Below are positions 1-9,985 of a stretch of DNA of 64,000 nucleotides, one piece after another (the first letter of the stretch is position 1; each line of letters begins with the position of its first letter). A model generated the notes under the pieces. It did no database searches. It was not told the DNA's origin and saw nothing but the letters and a program-made list of their open reading frames with translations. Location of the stretch: positions 310,001 to 374,000 of the forward strand of contig NZ_CP017014.1 of assembly GCF_001767395.1 (NCBI RefSeq). Reading direction: 5' to 3'. Position numbers and translations under genes: made by a program. The DNA is from Rhodococcus sp. WMMA185. Its GTDB lineage: Bacteria; Actinomycetota; Actinomycetes; Mycobacteriales; Mycobacteriaceae.

Positions 1-1
1 C

Positions 2-1035
<1,034 letters not shown>

Positions 1036-1039
<4 letters not shown>

Positions 1040-1719
1040 CGTCCGACAACACCGAGCAGGAGCCGGTCACTTTCGTGGACAAGCGGAAGATCGACCCTGA
1101 GACCGGTCAGACGCGGGACGCGGAACCGGTAGTGGAGCCCCTTGTGGGCGACGCCACCGCTCCGCAGCCCGGCTCGGTGGATGAAGGGGCCCCGGTGAAC
1201 GAATCCTCGGTGAACGAAGCGACACCGTCCGGAGGCGTGGTGTCGGCGGCGGACGAGTTGGCCGAGCGTACTGCGGACCTGCAACGTCTGCAGGCGGAGT
1301 ACGCCAACTACCGTCGCCGCGTCCAGCGGGACAAGCAGTCCGACATCGCGGGCGCCAAGGCGTCCGTCGTCGGCGAACTCATCGGGGTGCTCGACGACCT
1401 CGACCGCGCACGCAACCACGGCGATCTCGACTCGGGCCCGCTGAAGGCGGTGGCGGACAAGCTCGTCGGCGCCCTCACCTCGCTGGGGTTGAGCGAGTTC
1501 GGTGCCGAGGGCGAGACATTCGATCCGTCGCTGCACGAGGCTGTGCAGCATGACGGCGAAGGTCACGACCCGGTCGTCGGCACGGTGATGCGGAAAGGCT
1601 ATAAATTCGGTGATCGCATCCTGCGACATGCGATGGTGGCTGTGACCGACCGCGCCGGCGAGGACGACGCGAACACTTCCGAGCAGGCCGCAAAGCCGGT
1701 CGAGGCGGAACAGGAATAA
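1036..1719 (+). CDS. grpE: Nucleotide exchange factor GrpE
   Basis: The 227-residue protein is the ADP-release factor of the DnaK cycle. A long acidic, low-complexity N-terminus (about residues 1-70) precedes the coiled coil containing [11 protein letters not shown], and a C-terminal beta domain with the family pattern HEAVQH followed by a [12 protein letters not shown] segment. Start is GTG overlapping the dnaK stop. It sits between dnaK and dnaJ in the usual actinobacterial heat-shock order, and is presumably cotranscribed from the dnaK promoter under HspR control. Confidence 0.97.
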
Positions 1720-1741
1720 GAATGAGAGGAGGAGACGCCCA

Positions 1742-2938
1742 GTGAGTCAGCGGGAGTGGATCGAAAAGGACTTCTACAAGGAGCTGGGCGTCTCGTCCAA
1801 GGCATCCGCGGACGAGATCAAGCGGGCGTACCGCAAGCTTGCGCGAGACCTGCACCCTGACGCGAACCCAGACGTCGAGACCGAGGAGCGGTTCAAGTCC
1901 GTCAGTGAGGCGTACGCGGTGCTCTCCGATCCCGCGAAGCGCAAGGAGTACGACGAAGCCCGGCGGCTGTTCGCCAGCGGGGGCTTCGGGCGAGGTGGCG
2001 GATTCACCCCCGGTGGCGGATTCAGCCCTGGAGGAGGTGGCGGCGGTGGCTTCAGCCAGGGTGGATTCGATGTGGGAGACCTATTTGGTGGTGGGGCGAC
2101 CGCCGGTGACGGAGGCCTCGGCGACCTCTTCGGCGGGCTGTTCAACCGCGGTACGGGCGGTGCCACCCGTACGACCAGCCGCCCCCGCCGCGGAAGCGAC
2201 GTGGAGACCGAGACCACGCTCGAATTCCGGGAGGCGACCTTGGGGGTCACCGTTCCGCTGCGGCTGACCAGCCCGTCGGCGTGTACTACCTGCCACGGCA
2301 GCGGTGCCGAACCGGGTACCAGCCCGCGCGTGTGTCCGCGCTGCAATGGGACCGGAATCATCAGCCGCAACCAGGGTGCCTTCGGGTTCAGCGAGCCATG
2401 TGACGACTGCCGCGGCACCGGCTCCATCATCGATTCGCCGTGCAAGGTGTGCCACGGCAACGGCATCACCAACCGGACCCGCACCATCACTGTGCGCGTT
2501 CCGGCGGGTGTCAGTGACGGACAGAAGATCCGGCTGGCGGGCCAGGGAGAGGCCGGTCTACGCGGAGCACCGTCAGGGGATCTGTTCGTTACGGTCCGCG
2601 TTCGTCCCGACAAGGTGTTCGGGCGGACCGGTGACGACCTCACCGTCGTTGCTCCCGTCAGCTACGGCGAACTCGTGCTGGGAACCACGGTCTCGGTTCC
2701 CACCTTGGACGGGCGCGTTGGAGTGAAGATTCCGGCGGGCACAGCCGACGGACGGATTCTGCGGGTTCGCGGCCGAGGCGTCCCGAAGCGTGGCGGTGGT
2801 GCCGGTGACCTGCTGGTCACGGTCAAGGTCGCCGTCCCGCAGAAGCTCGACGATCCGGCCACGGAGGCGCTGAAGGCGTATCTCGAAGCCGAGAAGGCCA
2901 GCGGATTCGACCCGAGGTCCGGGTGGGCGGGTGCCTGA
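1742..2938 (+). CDS. dnaJ: Chaperone DnaJ (class A J-protein, DnaJ1 type)
   Basis: The 398-residue co-chaperone stimulates DnaK ATPase and delivers clients. An N-terminal J domain carries the HPD motif ([12 protein letters not shown], near residue 38), then a Gly/Phe-rich linker (about residues 80-140), four CxxCxGxG zinc-binding repeats ([32 protein letters not shown], about residues 180-245) and the beta-sandwich client-binding domains. Start is GTG preceded by a GAGGAGG-like Shine-Dalgarno within the 22-bp gap after grpE. The stop overlaps the hspR ATG (TGATG), so hspR is translationally coupled. The presence of hspR right after it marks this as DnaJ1 rather than the second actinobacterial DnaJ. 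Confidence 0.97.
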   Translation: MSQREWIEKDFYKELGVSSKASADEIKRAYRKLARDLHPDANPDVETEERFKSVSEAYAVLSDPAKRKEYDEARRLFASGGFGRGGGFTPGGGFSPGGGGGGGFSQGGFDVGDLFGGGATAGDGGLGDLFGGLFNRGTGGATRTTSRPRRGSDVETETTLEFREATLGVTVPLRLTSPSACTTCHGSGAEPGTSPRVCPRCNGTGIISRNQGAFGFSEPCDDCRGTGSIIDSPCKVCHGNGITNRTRTITVRVPAGVSDGQKIRLAGQGEAGLRGAPSGDLFVTVRVRPDKVFGRTGDDLTVVAPVSYGELVLGTTVSVPTLDGRVGVKIPAGTADGRILRVRGRGVPKRGGGAGDLLVTVKVAVPQKLDDPATEALKAYLEAEKASGFDPRSGWAGA

Positions 2939-3345
2939 TGACGGACAAGACAGAGCGCTCACGCGAAACCTCCGTTGACCCGGACGCTCAGATCTTCGTG
3001 ATCTCCGTGGCTGCCGAACTGGCGGGCATGCATGCTCAGACGTTGCGCAACTACGACCGACTCGGTCTCGTCACGCCACACCGGACCTCCGGCGGTGGGA
3101 GGAGATATTCGCCGCGGGACGTCGCGTTGCTCCGCGAGGTGCAACGCCTCTCCCAAGATGAGGGCGTCAACCTCGCCGGGATCAAGCGCATTATCGAACT
3201 GACCAACCAGGTAGAGGCTCTACAGCACCGCGTACGGGAATTGGCCGAGGAGATCGCGCAGGTCCATGCGAGCTACCGGCGCGATCTCGTGCCTGTTCCG
3301 CGCAGCAACGCACTCGTGGTGTGGAAGCCCCGACACCAGCGCTGA
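2938..3345 (+). CDS. hspR: Heat-shock repressor HspR (MerR family)
   Basis: The 135-residue protein has a MerR-type winged helix at residues 15-85, with the HAQTLRNYDRLGLVTPHRT segment typical of HspR, followed by a coiled-coil dimerisation helix rich in Glu and Gln. HspR represses the dnaK operon and clpB by binding the HAIR inverted repeat (CTTGAGT-N7-ACTCAAG), and DnaK acts as its co-repressor in Streptomyces. A matching HAIR element lies in front of clpB in this window at 11324-11344. Start chosen is the ATG overlapping the dnaJ stop by one base; an in-frame GTG 15 bp upstream inside dnaJ is less likely. It is the last gene of the operon. Confidence 0.96.
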   Translation: MTDKTERSRETSVDPDAQIFVISVAAELAGMHAQTLRNYDRLGLVTPHRTSGGGRRYSPRDVALLREVQRLSQDEGVNLAGIKRIIELTNQVEALQHRVRELAEEIAQVHASYRRDLVPVPRSNALVVWKPRHQR

Positions 3346-3413
3346 TTGTCCCACGGTACGGCGGTCCCGACCATCTCCATCAGACGCTTTCGGGAAGCTG
3401 GCGCTGGGTGGTT

Positions 3414-3911
3414 CTAGTAGCCGCGGAAGAACCCGCCGAATCCGTGCTTGTTGAACTTGAAGTGCTTTCCGTAGTCGTTCTTGAAGTACCCATGGTTCTT
3501 GAAGTGCCCGTTGCCTCCAAAGCCATGGCCTCCATAGCCGTGCTTCGCGGGGACGACGAACGGGTTGACTGGGGTGACCAGGCCGTTCGAGTCGACGCTG
3601 TACGCAGGCACGATCTCGTTGCCTGTCGACGAGATGTACTCTGAAGGCCCCGTGGTCCATTGCCCTGTCGGATCGGACAATCCGGCGATAACCGTGGCCA
3701 TGTCGATGTCGTCGGAGATCGGCATGGCGGACGAAGGCTCCATCGCCTGAATCGGTGGTGCTGCTGCCTGTATCGGTGGTTGCGCCGCTTGTATCGGGAC
3801 GTTGGTGCCAGCGCCTGCCACACCCGCGGTCCCTAGGGTCAGGCCGACGACGGCAAGGGCCCCGACGGGCACTGTGATCAAAGGTGACATGTGATGGCGA
3901 GTGATAGGCAT
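3414..3911 (-). CDS. Secreted Gly/His/Phe/Lys-rich protein, function unknown
   Basis: The 165-residue product starts at an ATG with a strong GGAGG eight bases upstream. Residues 1-34 form a Sec signal peptide (hydrophobic VPVGALAVVGLTLG core, Ala-Gly-Ala cleavage region). A proline/alanine stretch with three imperfect copies of PIQA follows, then a mixed central part, and a striking tail of about 45 residues built of Gly, His, Phe, Lys, Asn and Tyr (KHGYGGHGFGGNGHF and similar). I do not recognise a family. The tail could bind metals, phosphate polymers or cell-wall glycans, or phase-separate, but nothing in the sequence decides between these. It is convergent with hspR and divergent from the response regulator gene. 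Confidence 0.8.
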   Translation of the reverse strand: MPITRHHMSPLITVPVGALAVVGLTLGTAGVAGAGTNVPIQAAQPPIQAAAPPIQAMEPSSAMPISDDIDMATVIAGLSDPTGQWTTGPSEYISSTGNEIVPAYSVDSNGLVTPVNPFVVPAKHGYGGHGFGGNGHFKNHGYFKNDYGKHFKFNKHGFGGFFRGY

Positions 3912-4180
3912 ACCGTTTCCTCCTGGCTCAGACACTTCGCACGCCTGGGAAGGGTTTCGGAACGGTCGCCGCTTCGAATTTCGATCCTTCCTGATCCATG
4001 CGTGTGCCAACACTGTGTTTCGAGTATGCCGCGCTGGTTCGACCGAGGCTGTCCGCCAATAGGTTCGAGGTTCGGTTGAAATCGTCTGTCCCCAAATCGG
4101 TGGACACTGGTTCGTGGGGCTCTGCTCGGGAAGAAATGGGCAAAGAATTTCGCCGGAGCTGGGCCGGATCGGAGTCGGAT

Positions 4181-4816
4181 GTGACCAAGGTGCGTGTGGT
4201 GGTGGGCGACGACCATCCGATCTTCCGTGATGGAGTCGTCCGAGCGCTGGTCGCGAGCGGTGATGTCGACGTAGTCGGCGAAGCGGACGACGGTGCCGGT
4301 GCGCTGGCGTTGATCCGGGACCTTGCCCCGGACGTAGCCCTGCTCGACTATCGGATGCCGGAGCTGGACGGGTCTCAGGTAGCTGAAGCGGTGCGACGCG
4401 ACGACCTGGCCACCCGAGTGCTTCTCCTGTCGGCGCACGACGAATCCGCGATCGTCTACCACGCGCTGCAGGTAGGTGCCGCAGGATTCCTGCCGAAGGA
4501 GTCGACCCGCGCGGAGATCGTGAAAGCGGTTCGGGACTGCGCCGAGGGGGAGGTTGTTCTCCCCGCATCGCTCGCAGTGGGCCTGGCCGGCGAGGTGCAC
4601 CGCCGCAGTGGATTGGGGGGACCGGTCCTCAGTGGGCGAGAGACGGAGGTCCTCGCACTGATTGCGAGCGGCCAGAGCATTCCCGAGATCGCGGGAGAAC
4701 TGTATCTGGCACCGTCGACGGTCAAGACTCACGTGCAACGCCTCTACGAGAAGCTTGGAGTGAGCGACCGAGCCGCAGCCGTCGCCGAGGCGATGAGACG
4801 AGGGTTGCTGGAGTGA
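4181..4816 (+). CDS. NarL/LuxR-family response regulator
   Basis: The protein of about 211 residues has an N-terminal receiver domain with the DDH acidic pocket, a phosphoacceptor Asp near residue 56 (LLDYRMPELDG) and a conserved Lys (LPKES). A C-terminal LuxR-type helix-turn-helix follows (LSGRETEVLALIASGQS ... PSTVKTHVQRLYEKL). It acts as a DNA-binding transcription factor phosphorylated by a partner kinase, almost certainly the histidine kinase encoded 78 bp downstream. I chose GTG 4181 because the receiver fold begins right after it; an in-frame ATG at 4136 with a weak GGGAAG is possible. Target genes cannot be read from the sequence. Confidence 0.92.
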   Translation: MTKVRVVVGDDHPIFRDGVVRALVASGDVDVVGEADDGAGALALIRDLAPDVALLDYRMPELDGSQVAEAVRRDDLATRVLLLSAHDESAIVYHALQVGAAGFLPKESTRAEIVKAVRDCAEGEVVLPASLAVGLAGEVHRRSGLGGPVLSGRETEVLALIASGQSIPEIAGELYLAPSTVKTHVQRLYEKLGVSDRAAAVAEAMRRGLLE

Positions 4817-4894
4817 CCGAACGCTGTCGGTGCGAGGTCGGCAGACACGGCGCTGCCGCGGTGAAACTTGCGCCCGCCGCAGGAGGAAGTCCGA

Positions 4895-6109
4895 TTGCGC
4901 AATCCCTCGAGTAGCCGGGTAGTCCATCGCTACACCACGGAGGCGGTCCGAGTGACCGCCGTTCTCCGGCTGCCACTGATCGGGCTGATGTCGCTCCTCG
5001 GTCCCGTGATCCACGTGGAGCACTGGCAATCCGACGTGTACGCAGGTCTGCTGATCGTGTACGCGGCGGTTGCCCTGAGCTGGATGTTTCTGGTTCTCAT
5101 GTGGGAGGTCGGGCCCTGGGCGGGGTGGTTGTCCACCGCGGTGGATGTACTGGCAGTGGTGTCGTTGTCCATCGCCTCGGGTGGCGCGACATCGGTGCTC
5201 CTGCCCGTGTTCTACCTCCTGCCGATATCCGTTGCATTCCAGTATCGACCGCGGCTGACCGCGATCGTCGGTGTGTGTACTGCCGTCGGATATCAGGTGG
5301 CGTGGATCATCTACTCGAAGCGCGACGAATCGATGGGCTTCCCTCCCGAGGTGTATTTGTATTTCGGGTTCTTGCTGTGGCTTGCGGCGGCGACTACGGC
5401 GCTCTCGTACGTCCTGGTTCGTCGCTCGGCGACCGTGATCTCGTTGCTGGACACGCGCAGGCAGTTGATCGCAGAGTCGATGGGCGCCGAAGAGCGTGAG
5501 CGCCGACAACTGGCCGAGCACCTTCACGACGGTCCGCTCCAGAATGTCTTGGCGGCGCGGATGGACGTAGAAGAAGCGCTCGAGCGTCACCCAGACGAGA
5601 TGCTCACCGCTGCAGAGGCCGCGTTACGGGAGACGGCGGCGCAATTGCGATCCACCGTAACCCTGTTGCACCCGCAGGTACTCGCACAACTCGGTCTCAG
5701 TTCGGCACTTCGTGAGCTCGCCGATATTCACGCCAAGCGCTCCGAGATGGAGATGTCAGTCGAAATCGATGAGGTCGGCCACCCCGACTGTAGGGAATTG
5801 CTGTACCGCGTCGCGCGAGAGTTGCTCGCGAACGTGACCAGGCACTCGCACGCCGCGAAGGTGAAAATACGGTTGACCCGCTCGGACGGGAAGGTCACGC
5901 TGATCATCGTCGATGACGGTTGGGGGTTCGATACTTCGGTGGTCCCGAAACGAGTGGGACAGGGGCATATCGGGTTGGCGTCCCAGATCGCGCGGGTTGA
6001 GAACGCGGGTGGCACTTTCGACCTCAAGTCGTCTCCCGGAGCAGGCACTCGTGCGGTAGTGACGGTCCCCGAATTCTTCGACACCAGGCAGCGCGCGTCG
6101 GTCGATTGA
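4895..6109 (+). CDS. Sensor histidine kinase, HisKA_3/NarX type, membrane-embedded
   Basis: The 404-residue membrane kinase has five or six N-terminal hydrophobic helices (about residues 15-190) with almost no extracytoplasmic loop, so the stimulus is probably sensed in or at the membrane. A HisKA_3 dimerisation domain carries the phosphoacceptor His near residue 211 (LHDGPLQN). A GHKL ATPase domain follows, with the N box around ELLANVTRHSHA and G boxes at DDGWGF and GHIGLA. TTG 4895 is selected as start because a perfect AGGAGG lies eight bases upstream; nearby alternatives lack this. It forms a two-component pair with the preceding response regulator. Confidence 0.9.
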   Translation: MRNPSSSRVVHRYTTEAVRVTAVLRLPLIGLMSLLGPVIHVEHWQSDVYAGLLIVYAAVALSWMFLVLMWEVGPWAGWLSTAVDVLAVVSLSIASGGATSVLLPVFYLLPISVAFQYRPRLTAIVGVCTAVGYQVAWIIYSKRDESMGFPPEVYLYFGFLLWLAAATTALSYVLVRRSATVISLLDTRRQLIAESMGAEERERRQLAEHLHDGPLQNVLAARMDVEEALERHPDEMLTAAEAALRETAAQLRSTVTLLHPQVLAQLGLSSALRELADIHAKRSEMEMSVEIDEVGHPDCRELLYRVARELLANVTRHSHAAKVKIRLTRSDGKVTLIIVDDGWGFDTSVVPKRVGQGHIGLASQIARVENAGGTFDLKSSPGAGTRAVVTVPEFFDTRQRASVD

Positions 6110-6131
6110 CCACCGATGCCGAAGGCCGTTG

Positions 6132-6196
6132 CCACCTAGGTGGAACAGGTTTCAGTTTTGTCGGTTTCCGGCTATCGTGTCCGTGACTGAGGACAC
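6132..6196. promoter_or_regulatory. Palindrome and inverted repeat upstream of acyl-CoA ligase gene
   Basis: A perfect 12-bp palindrome CCACCTAGGTGG (6132-6143) is followed by an inverted repeat GTGTCC-N8-GGACAC (6177-6196). Both lie in the 170-bp gap before the ligase start at 6280, a reasonable place for a repressor site and promoter or leader structure. No regulator gene is adjacent other than the two-component pair upstream. Confidence 0.4.
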
Positions 6197-6279
6197 AGGA
6201 GTTCACGCCACCGAACTGCGCGCCCCGGGCCGCGGCAAGAGGTCGCGGCAACAGGCCGCGGGAGAAGTGAGGACAACGG

Positions 6280-7857
6280 ATGACCGACGAATTCGCCGAT
6301 CTGCATCGCCCCGCGTTCGCAGCGGACCTGCTGATTACCGCGCTGGATCGAAACAGAGACAAGCCGGCCCTCTACATCGGCGACGTCGTGCTTACCGGCG
6401 GCGAAATGCGTGATCAGATAAGTTGTTTCGCCCAAGCGCTTGCCTCGCTCGGCATTGGTAAAGGCACCAGCACTGCCATGCTCTCGAAGAACAGGCCCGA
6501 AGTCCTCATCAGCATGGGTGCCACCATGGTGTCCGGATGCCGCGCGAGCGCGCTCAATCCGATGGGTTCACTCGACGATCATCTGTACATAGTCGGCGAT
6601 GCTGAGATCGAGACGCTGATCTTCGACCCTAATGCTTTCGAGGATCGTGCGGCGGAGCTGAAAGCGAAGTCGCCGTCGATCAAGAACGTGTTGTCGTTGG
6701 GGCCTTCGGAGGTCGGCATCGACATTCTCGCCCTGGCAGACACATTCACCCCGCAGCGCCTGGTCGCCGCCCATGTCGACGCAGACGACAGCAGCAGCAT
6801 GGTCTACACCGGCGGCACCACCGGCAAACCCAAGGGTGTGATCGGTACCTACGGTTCGGGTGCGGCGCTCAACCAGATTCAGATGGCCGAATGGCAGTGG
6901 CCCGAAGAGCCGCGCTTTCTGATTTGCACGCCGCTCTCGCACGCCGGCGCGGCCTTCTTCATCCCGACGCTGCTGCGAGGCGGCGCCCTGATCGTGTTGC
7001 CCGCATTCGAGCCCGGGGCGGTGCTCGAGGCGATCGAGAAGCACAAGATCTCCGCCACAATGCTGGTCCCGACCATGATCTACATGCTCATGGATCATCC
7101 CGAGTTGCCGAAGCGGGACGTATCGAGCCTGAAGACGCTGTTCTACGGGGCTTCGAGCATCTCCCCCGCGAGGCTGAAGGAGGGCATCGAGAAGTTCGGT
7201 CCGATCTTCTTCCAGTTCTACGGTCAGACCGAATGTGGCATGACCATCGCCGTTCTGCGCAGGGAAGAACACATCGCGACCGATCCGAGTCGCCTCGCGA
7301 CATGCGGCCGGCCGGTGCCCTGGCTGAAGGTAGCTCTCCTCGATGACGATCTGAACGAGGTTCCGCAAGGCGAACTCGGCGAAATCTGCGTTCGAGGCCC
7401 ACTCGTCATGAAGGGGTACTGGAAGAAGCCCGACGAGACTGCCGAGGCGTTCAAGGGCGGGTGGTTGCACACCGGCGACATCGCCCGACAGGACGAAGCC
7501 GGGTTTCTCACGATCGTCGATCGCAAGAAGGACATGATCGTCACCGGCGGGTTCAACGTGTTCCCCCGAGAGATCGAGGACGTCATCTCGGCGCACCCCG
7601 CGGTGGGTTCCGTCGCGGTGGTCGGCGTTCCGGATGAGAAATGGGGCGAGGCCGTCAAGGCGTGCGTCGTGCTCCGCGATGGGCAATCGGTGGACGCCGC
7701 CGAGCTGGTCGAGAGCGTCCGCGCGGCGAAAGGGTCTGTCCACGCACCCAAGTCGGTCGACTTCGTGGAAGCTCTGCCGCTGACCCCACTCGGCAAACTG
7801 GATAAGAAGGCCCTACGTTCACGCTATTGGGAAAGTGCGGATCGAGCTGTCGGGTAG
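6280..7857 (+). CDS. Fatty-acyl-CoA ligase / AMP-dependent synthetase (FadD-like)
   Basis: The 525-residue ANL-superfamily enzyme activates a carboxylic acid with ATP to an acyl-AMP and then an acyl-CoA. Motifs are the P-loop YTGGTTGKPKG (about residues 175-185), the A5 motif YGQTECG, the A7 region GWLHTGD and the hinge DRKKDMIVTGG, with the catalytic C-terminal Lys in PLTPLGKLDKKAL. Length and motif order are those of a complete stand-alone ligase. The substrate is not determinable; a medium- or long-chain fatty acid or a steroid side-chain acid would be typical in this group. It is monocistronic by spacing. Confidence 0.9.
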   Translation: MTDEFADLHRPAFAADLLITALDRNRDKPALYIGDVVLTGGEMRDQISCFAQALASLGIGKGTSTAMLSKNRPEVLISMGATMVSGCRASALNPMGSLDDHLYIVGDAEIETLIFDPNAFEDRAAELKAKSPSIKNVLSLGPSEVGIDILALADTFTPQRLVAAHVDADDSSSMVYTGGTTGKPKGVIGTYGSGAALNQIQMAEWQWPEEPRFLICTPLSHAGAAFFIPTLLRGGALIVLPAFEPGAVLEAIEKHKISATMLVPTMIYMLMDHPELPKRDVSSLKTLFYGASSISPARLKEGIEKFGPIFFQFYGQTECGMTIAVLRREEHIATDPSRLATCGRPVPWLKVALLDDDLNEVPQGELGEICVRGPLVMKGYWKKPDETAEAFKGGWLHTGDIARQDEAGFLTIVDRKKDMIVTGGFNVFPREIEDVISAHPAVGSVAVVGVPDEKWGEAVKACVVLRDGQSVDAAELVESVRAAKGSVHAPKSVDFVEALPLTPLGKLDKKALRSRYWESADRAVG

Positions 7858-7968
7858 CGCGAATGTGGCGGTGATTGGGGACCGGTTCCCCGGTGTGGGA
7901 GGCCGTAACTATAGTGTGCCCAAGTACATCGCGGCCGAGCCGCGTTCGGTCAGTGACGAGGATGTTCG

Positions 7969-9132
7969 GTGGATTCACAAGCAATATCCCTGGTCAAGTC
8001 GAGCTTCAAGGCCATAGCCGCAGTACAGGACGGACCGCAGACCCTGTCTCGGAACTTCTACGCCTTGTTGTTCGCACGGCACCCAGAGGTTCGGGACTTC
8101 TTTCCGGCGTCTATGGACGTGCAACGCGATCGGCTGATCTCCGCCATCCAGTACGCCATTGATCGTCTCGAGGATTCCGGGCAGATCATCCTCTTTCTGC
8201 AGCAGCTCGGGCGGGACCACAGAAAATACGGTGTCACGGACGCGCATTACCTCGGCGTCAGTGAGGCTCTGATCACTGCGGTCGAGAAATTCCCGTCCAG
8301 CGAGCCGTGGACCGACGAACTCGAGCAGGCGTGGCGCGACGTGCTCGCTCTCCTTTCGGCCACCATGATGGATGCCGCCAATGCCGAGAGCGGTCCGCCG
8401 GCGTGGGGTGCGACAGTGATCGAGCATCTCCAGGTTCGTGAGGACGTGTCGGTGACCCGGCTGCAACTCGACGAGCCGATGAACTACACGGCGGGCCAGT
8501 ATGTGAGTGTGCAGGTACCGTCTCGGCCCAGGATGTGGCGCTACCTGTCGCCCGCGAACCCGGCCAACGACCAGGGAATCATCGAGTTCCATGTCCGCAA
8601 GGTGTCGGGCGGGTGGGTCAGCCCCGCGATCGTCACTCAGACACTCGTGGGTGAGCGGTGGTCGATCGGTTCGCCGCTCGGTGATCTCGGGAGCCGCAAC
8701 GACAGCAATCGCGACATTCTCATGATCGGTTCCGGCACCGGAATCGCTCCGCTGCGGGCACAGATTCTTCAGATGTCGCAACGTGGCCAAAGCCGTCGGG
8801 TCCACGTCTTTTTTGCCGGCCGGTATCCGTGCGACCTCTACGATCTCGGTACCCTCTGGGCGCTCGCGGAGCAAAATCCTTGGTTGACCGTGGTTCCCGT
8901 CACCGAACAGGATGAGGACCCATGGTGGTACCGAGGACCGAGCAGTAGCTCGGTACCCGGCATGCACCGCCGGCTGACCGGCAGGGTGGGAGAGGTTGTG
9001 GCCGACTTCGGGACGTGGGCCGAGCGCGACATCCAGCTGATCGGCTCCGAATCCATGGTCAAGACCACCAAGTTCCGACTTCACGCGGCGGGAACTCCGC
9101 CGGAGAACATCAAGCACGACCCGTCCTACTGA
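7969..9132 (+). CDS. Flavohaemoglobin-like globin-reductase fusion (paralogue 1)
   Basis: The 387-residue fusion has an N-terminal globin domain (1-140) and an FAD/NAD(P)-binding ferredoxin-reductase module (150-387). Globin residues visible by comparison with E. coli Hmp are B10 Tyr (NFYALLF), E7 Gln (VQRDRL), proximal F8 His (GRDHRKYG) and the Tyr ten residues after it. The FAD motif usually written RxYS reads RYLS, so the flavin-stacking Tyr is replaced, and the Glu of the proximal triad is not evident. The NAD site is GSGTGIAP. Classical flavohaemoglobins are NO dioxygenases; the altered FAD motif and location beside clpB resemble the mycobacterial type II group, so NO detoxification is only a possibility. 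Start is GTG. Confidence 0.88.
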   Translation: MDSQAISLVKSSFKAIAAVQDGPQTLSRNFYALLFARHPEVRDFFPASMDVQRDRLISAIQYAIDRLEDSGQIILFLQQLGRDHRKYGVTDAHYLGVSEALITAVEKFPSSEPWTDELEQAWRDVLALLSATMMDAANAESGPPAWGATVIEHLQVREDVSVTRLQLDEPMNYTAGQYVSVQVPSRPRMWRYLSPANPANDQGIIEFHVRKVSGGWVSPAIVTQTLVGERWSIGSPLGDLGSRNDSNRDILMIGSGTGIAPLRAQILQMSQRGQSRRVHVFFAGRYPCDLYDLGTLWALAEQNPWLTVVPVTEQDEDPWWYRGPSSSSVPGMHRRLTGRVGEVVADFGTWAERDIQLIGSESMVKTTKFRLHAAGTPPENIKHDPSY

Positions 9133-9157
9133 ACCCCGCCGTATTGATCCCCGCGAC

Positions 9158-9910
9158 TCAGTACGGGTCGAACTGAATATTCTCCGAGGGCGTTCCGGTG
9201 TCTCGTAAACGGTCGAGCGTGGCACGTGTCATAGCCGCGGAACCACACACGAGCACCTGCTGTTCGGTGAAGGCGCCGTAGGACGTGACGATCTCGGGCA
9301 GTGTTCCCTCGATCAGGTCGTCTTCGGCGAACCCTATGTCTACTTTGGTGCGCTCGTACCATTCGTCGGACCAGTCGGGGTTCGTGATGCTCTCCACCAC
9401 AGGGATGACCGTGAGCCACGGCAAATCTTGCACCAGCAGGTAGAGCATGTCCGAAGCGTAGAGATCCCGCGGGGTGCGATCACCGACGAACAGGAACACC
9501 TTCGGTGGATTGGGCCGACGAGCCAGGTCGAGCAGGATCGACCGAAACGGCGCCAGCCCCGTACCACCGGCGATCATGATCACGTCCGGCCCGTTCTCGT
9601 CGACGGACATGGTTCCCCGAGGTTCGAGGATCTGCCACTCGTCACCGGGCTTGGTGTCGGAGACGATTCCACCGCTGACCCAACCGCCGGGCACCGACCG
9701 GACATGGAACTCGAGTTTGCCGTCCAGGGATGGCGGCAGCGCCGGGGAGAGTCGGCGAAGCAGGCGCGGATTTTGCGGCACGCTCACGTCCACGTACTGG
9801 CCGGGCGCAAACGGGACGTTGTCGCCGATGAGACGGATCACCGCGAGGTCGCGCCGCAGTCGGTGATGCTCGACGACTGTACTGGTCCAGGTGGTCTGCG
9901 TGTCTTGCAT
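9158..9910 (-). CDS. Stand-alone FAD/NAD(P)H oxidoreductase related to flavohaemoglobin reductase domain
   Basis: The 250-residue protein matches only the reductase half of its two neighbours: an FAD-binding barrel with APGQYVDVSVP and RRLSPA (in place of the RYLS of its neighbours), then a nucleotide-binding domain with AGGTGLAPFRS and a C-terminal CGSAAMT. No globin domain is encoded upstream in frame. It lies 75 bp downstream of paralogue 2 on the same strand, so the two are probably cotranscribed, and it converges on paralogue 1. It may deliver electrons to another partner. The ATG at 9910 lacks a clear Shine-Dalgarno; a TTG at 9982 would add 24 residues. Confidence 0.82.
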   Translation of the reverse strand: MQDTQTTWTSTVVEHHRLRRDLAVIRLIGDNVPFAPGQYVDVSVPQNPRLLRRLSPALPPSLDGKLEFHVRSVPGGWVSGGIVSDTKPGDEWQILEPRGTMSVDENGPDVIMIAGGTGLAPFRSILLDLARRPNPPKVFLFVGDRTPRDLYASDMLYLLVQDLPWLTVIPVVESITNPDWSDEWYERTKVDIGFAEDDLIEGTLPEIVTSYGAFTEQQVLVCGSAAMTRATLDRLRDTGTPSENIQFDPY

Positions 9911-9985
9911 GAGGTGATGGACTCCCGACGGTTGTACTTCGATTGCGAGTGGGCAGTGCGAATGGGTAGGGACTGGTTGCAACGA

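Noticed and set aside
3878-5590. 570-codon open frame on the minus strand opposite the two-component genes
   Set aside because: It lies antisense to two well-supported genes, its translation is Arg/Gln/His-rich without family features, and high GC opens such frames.
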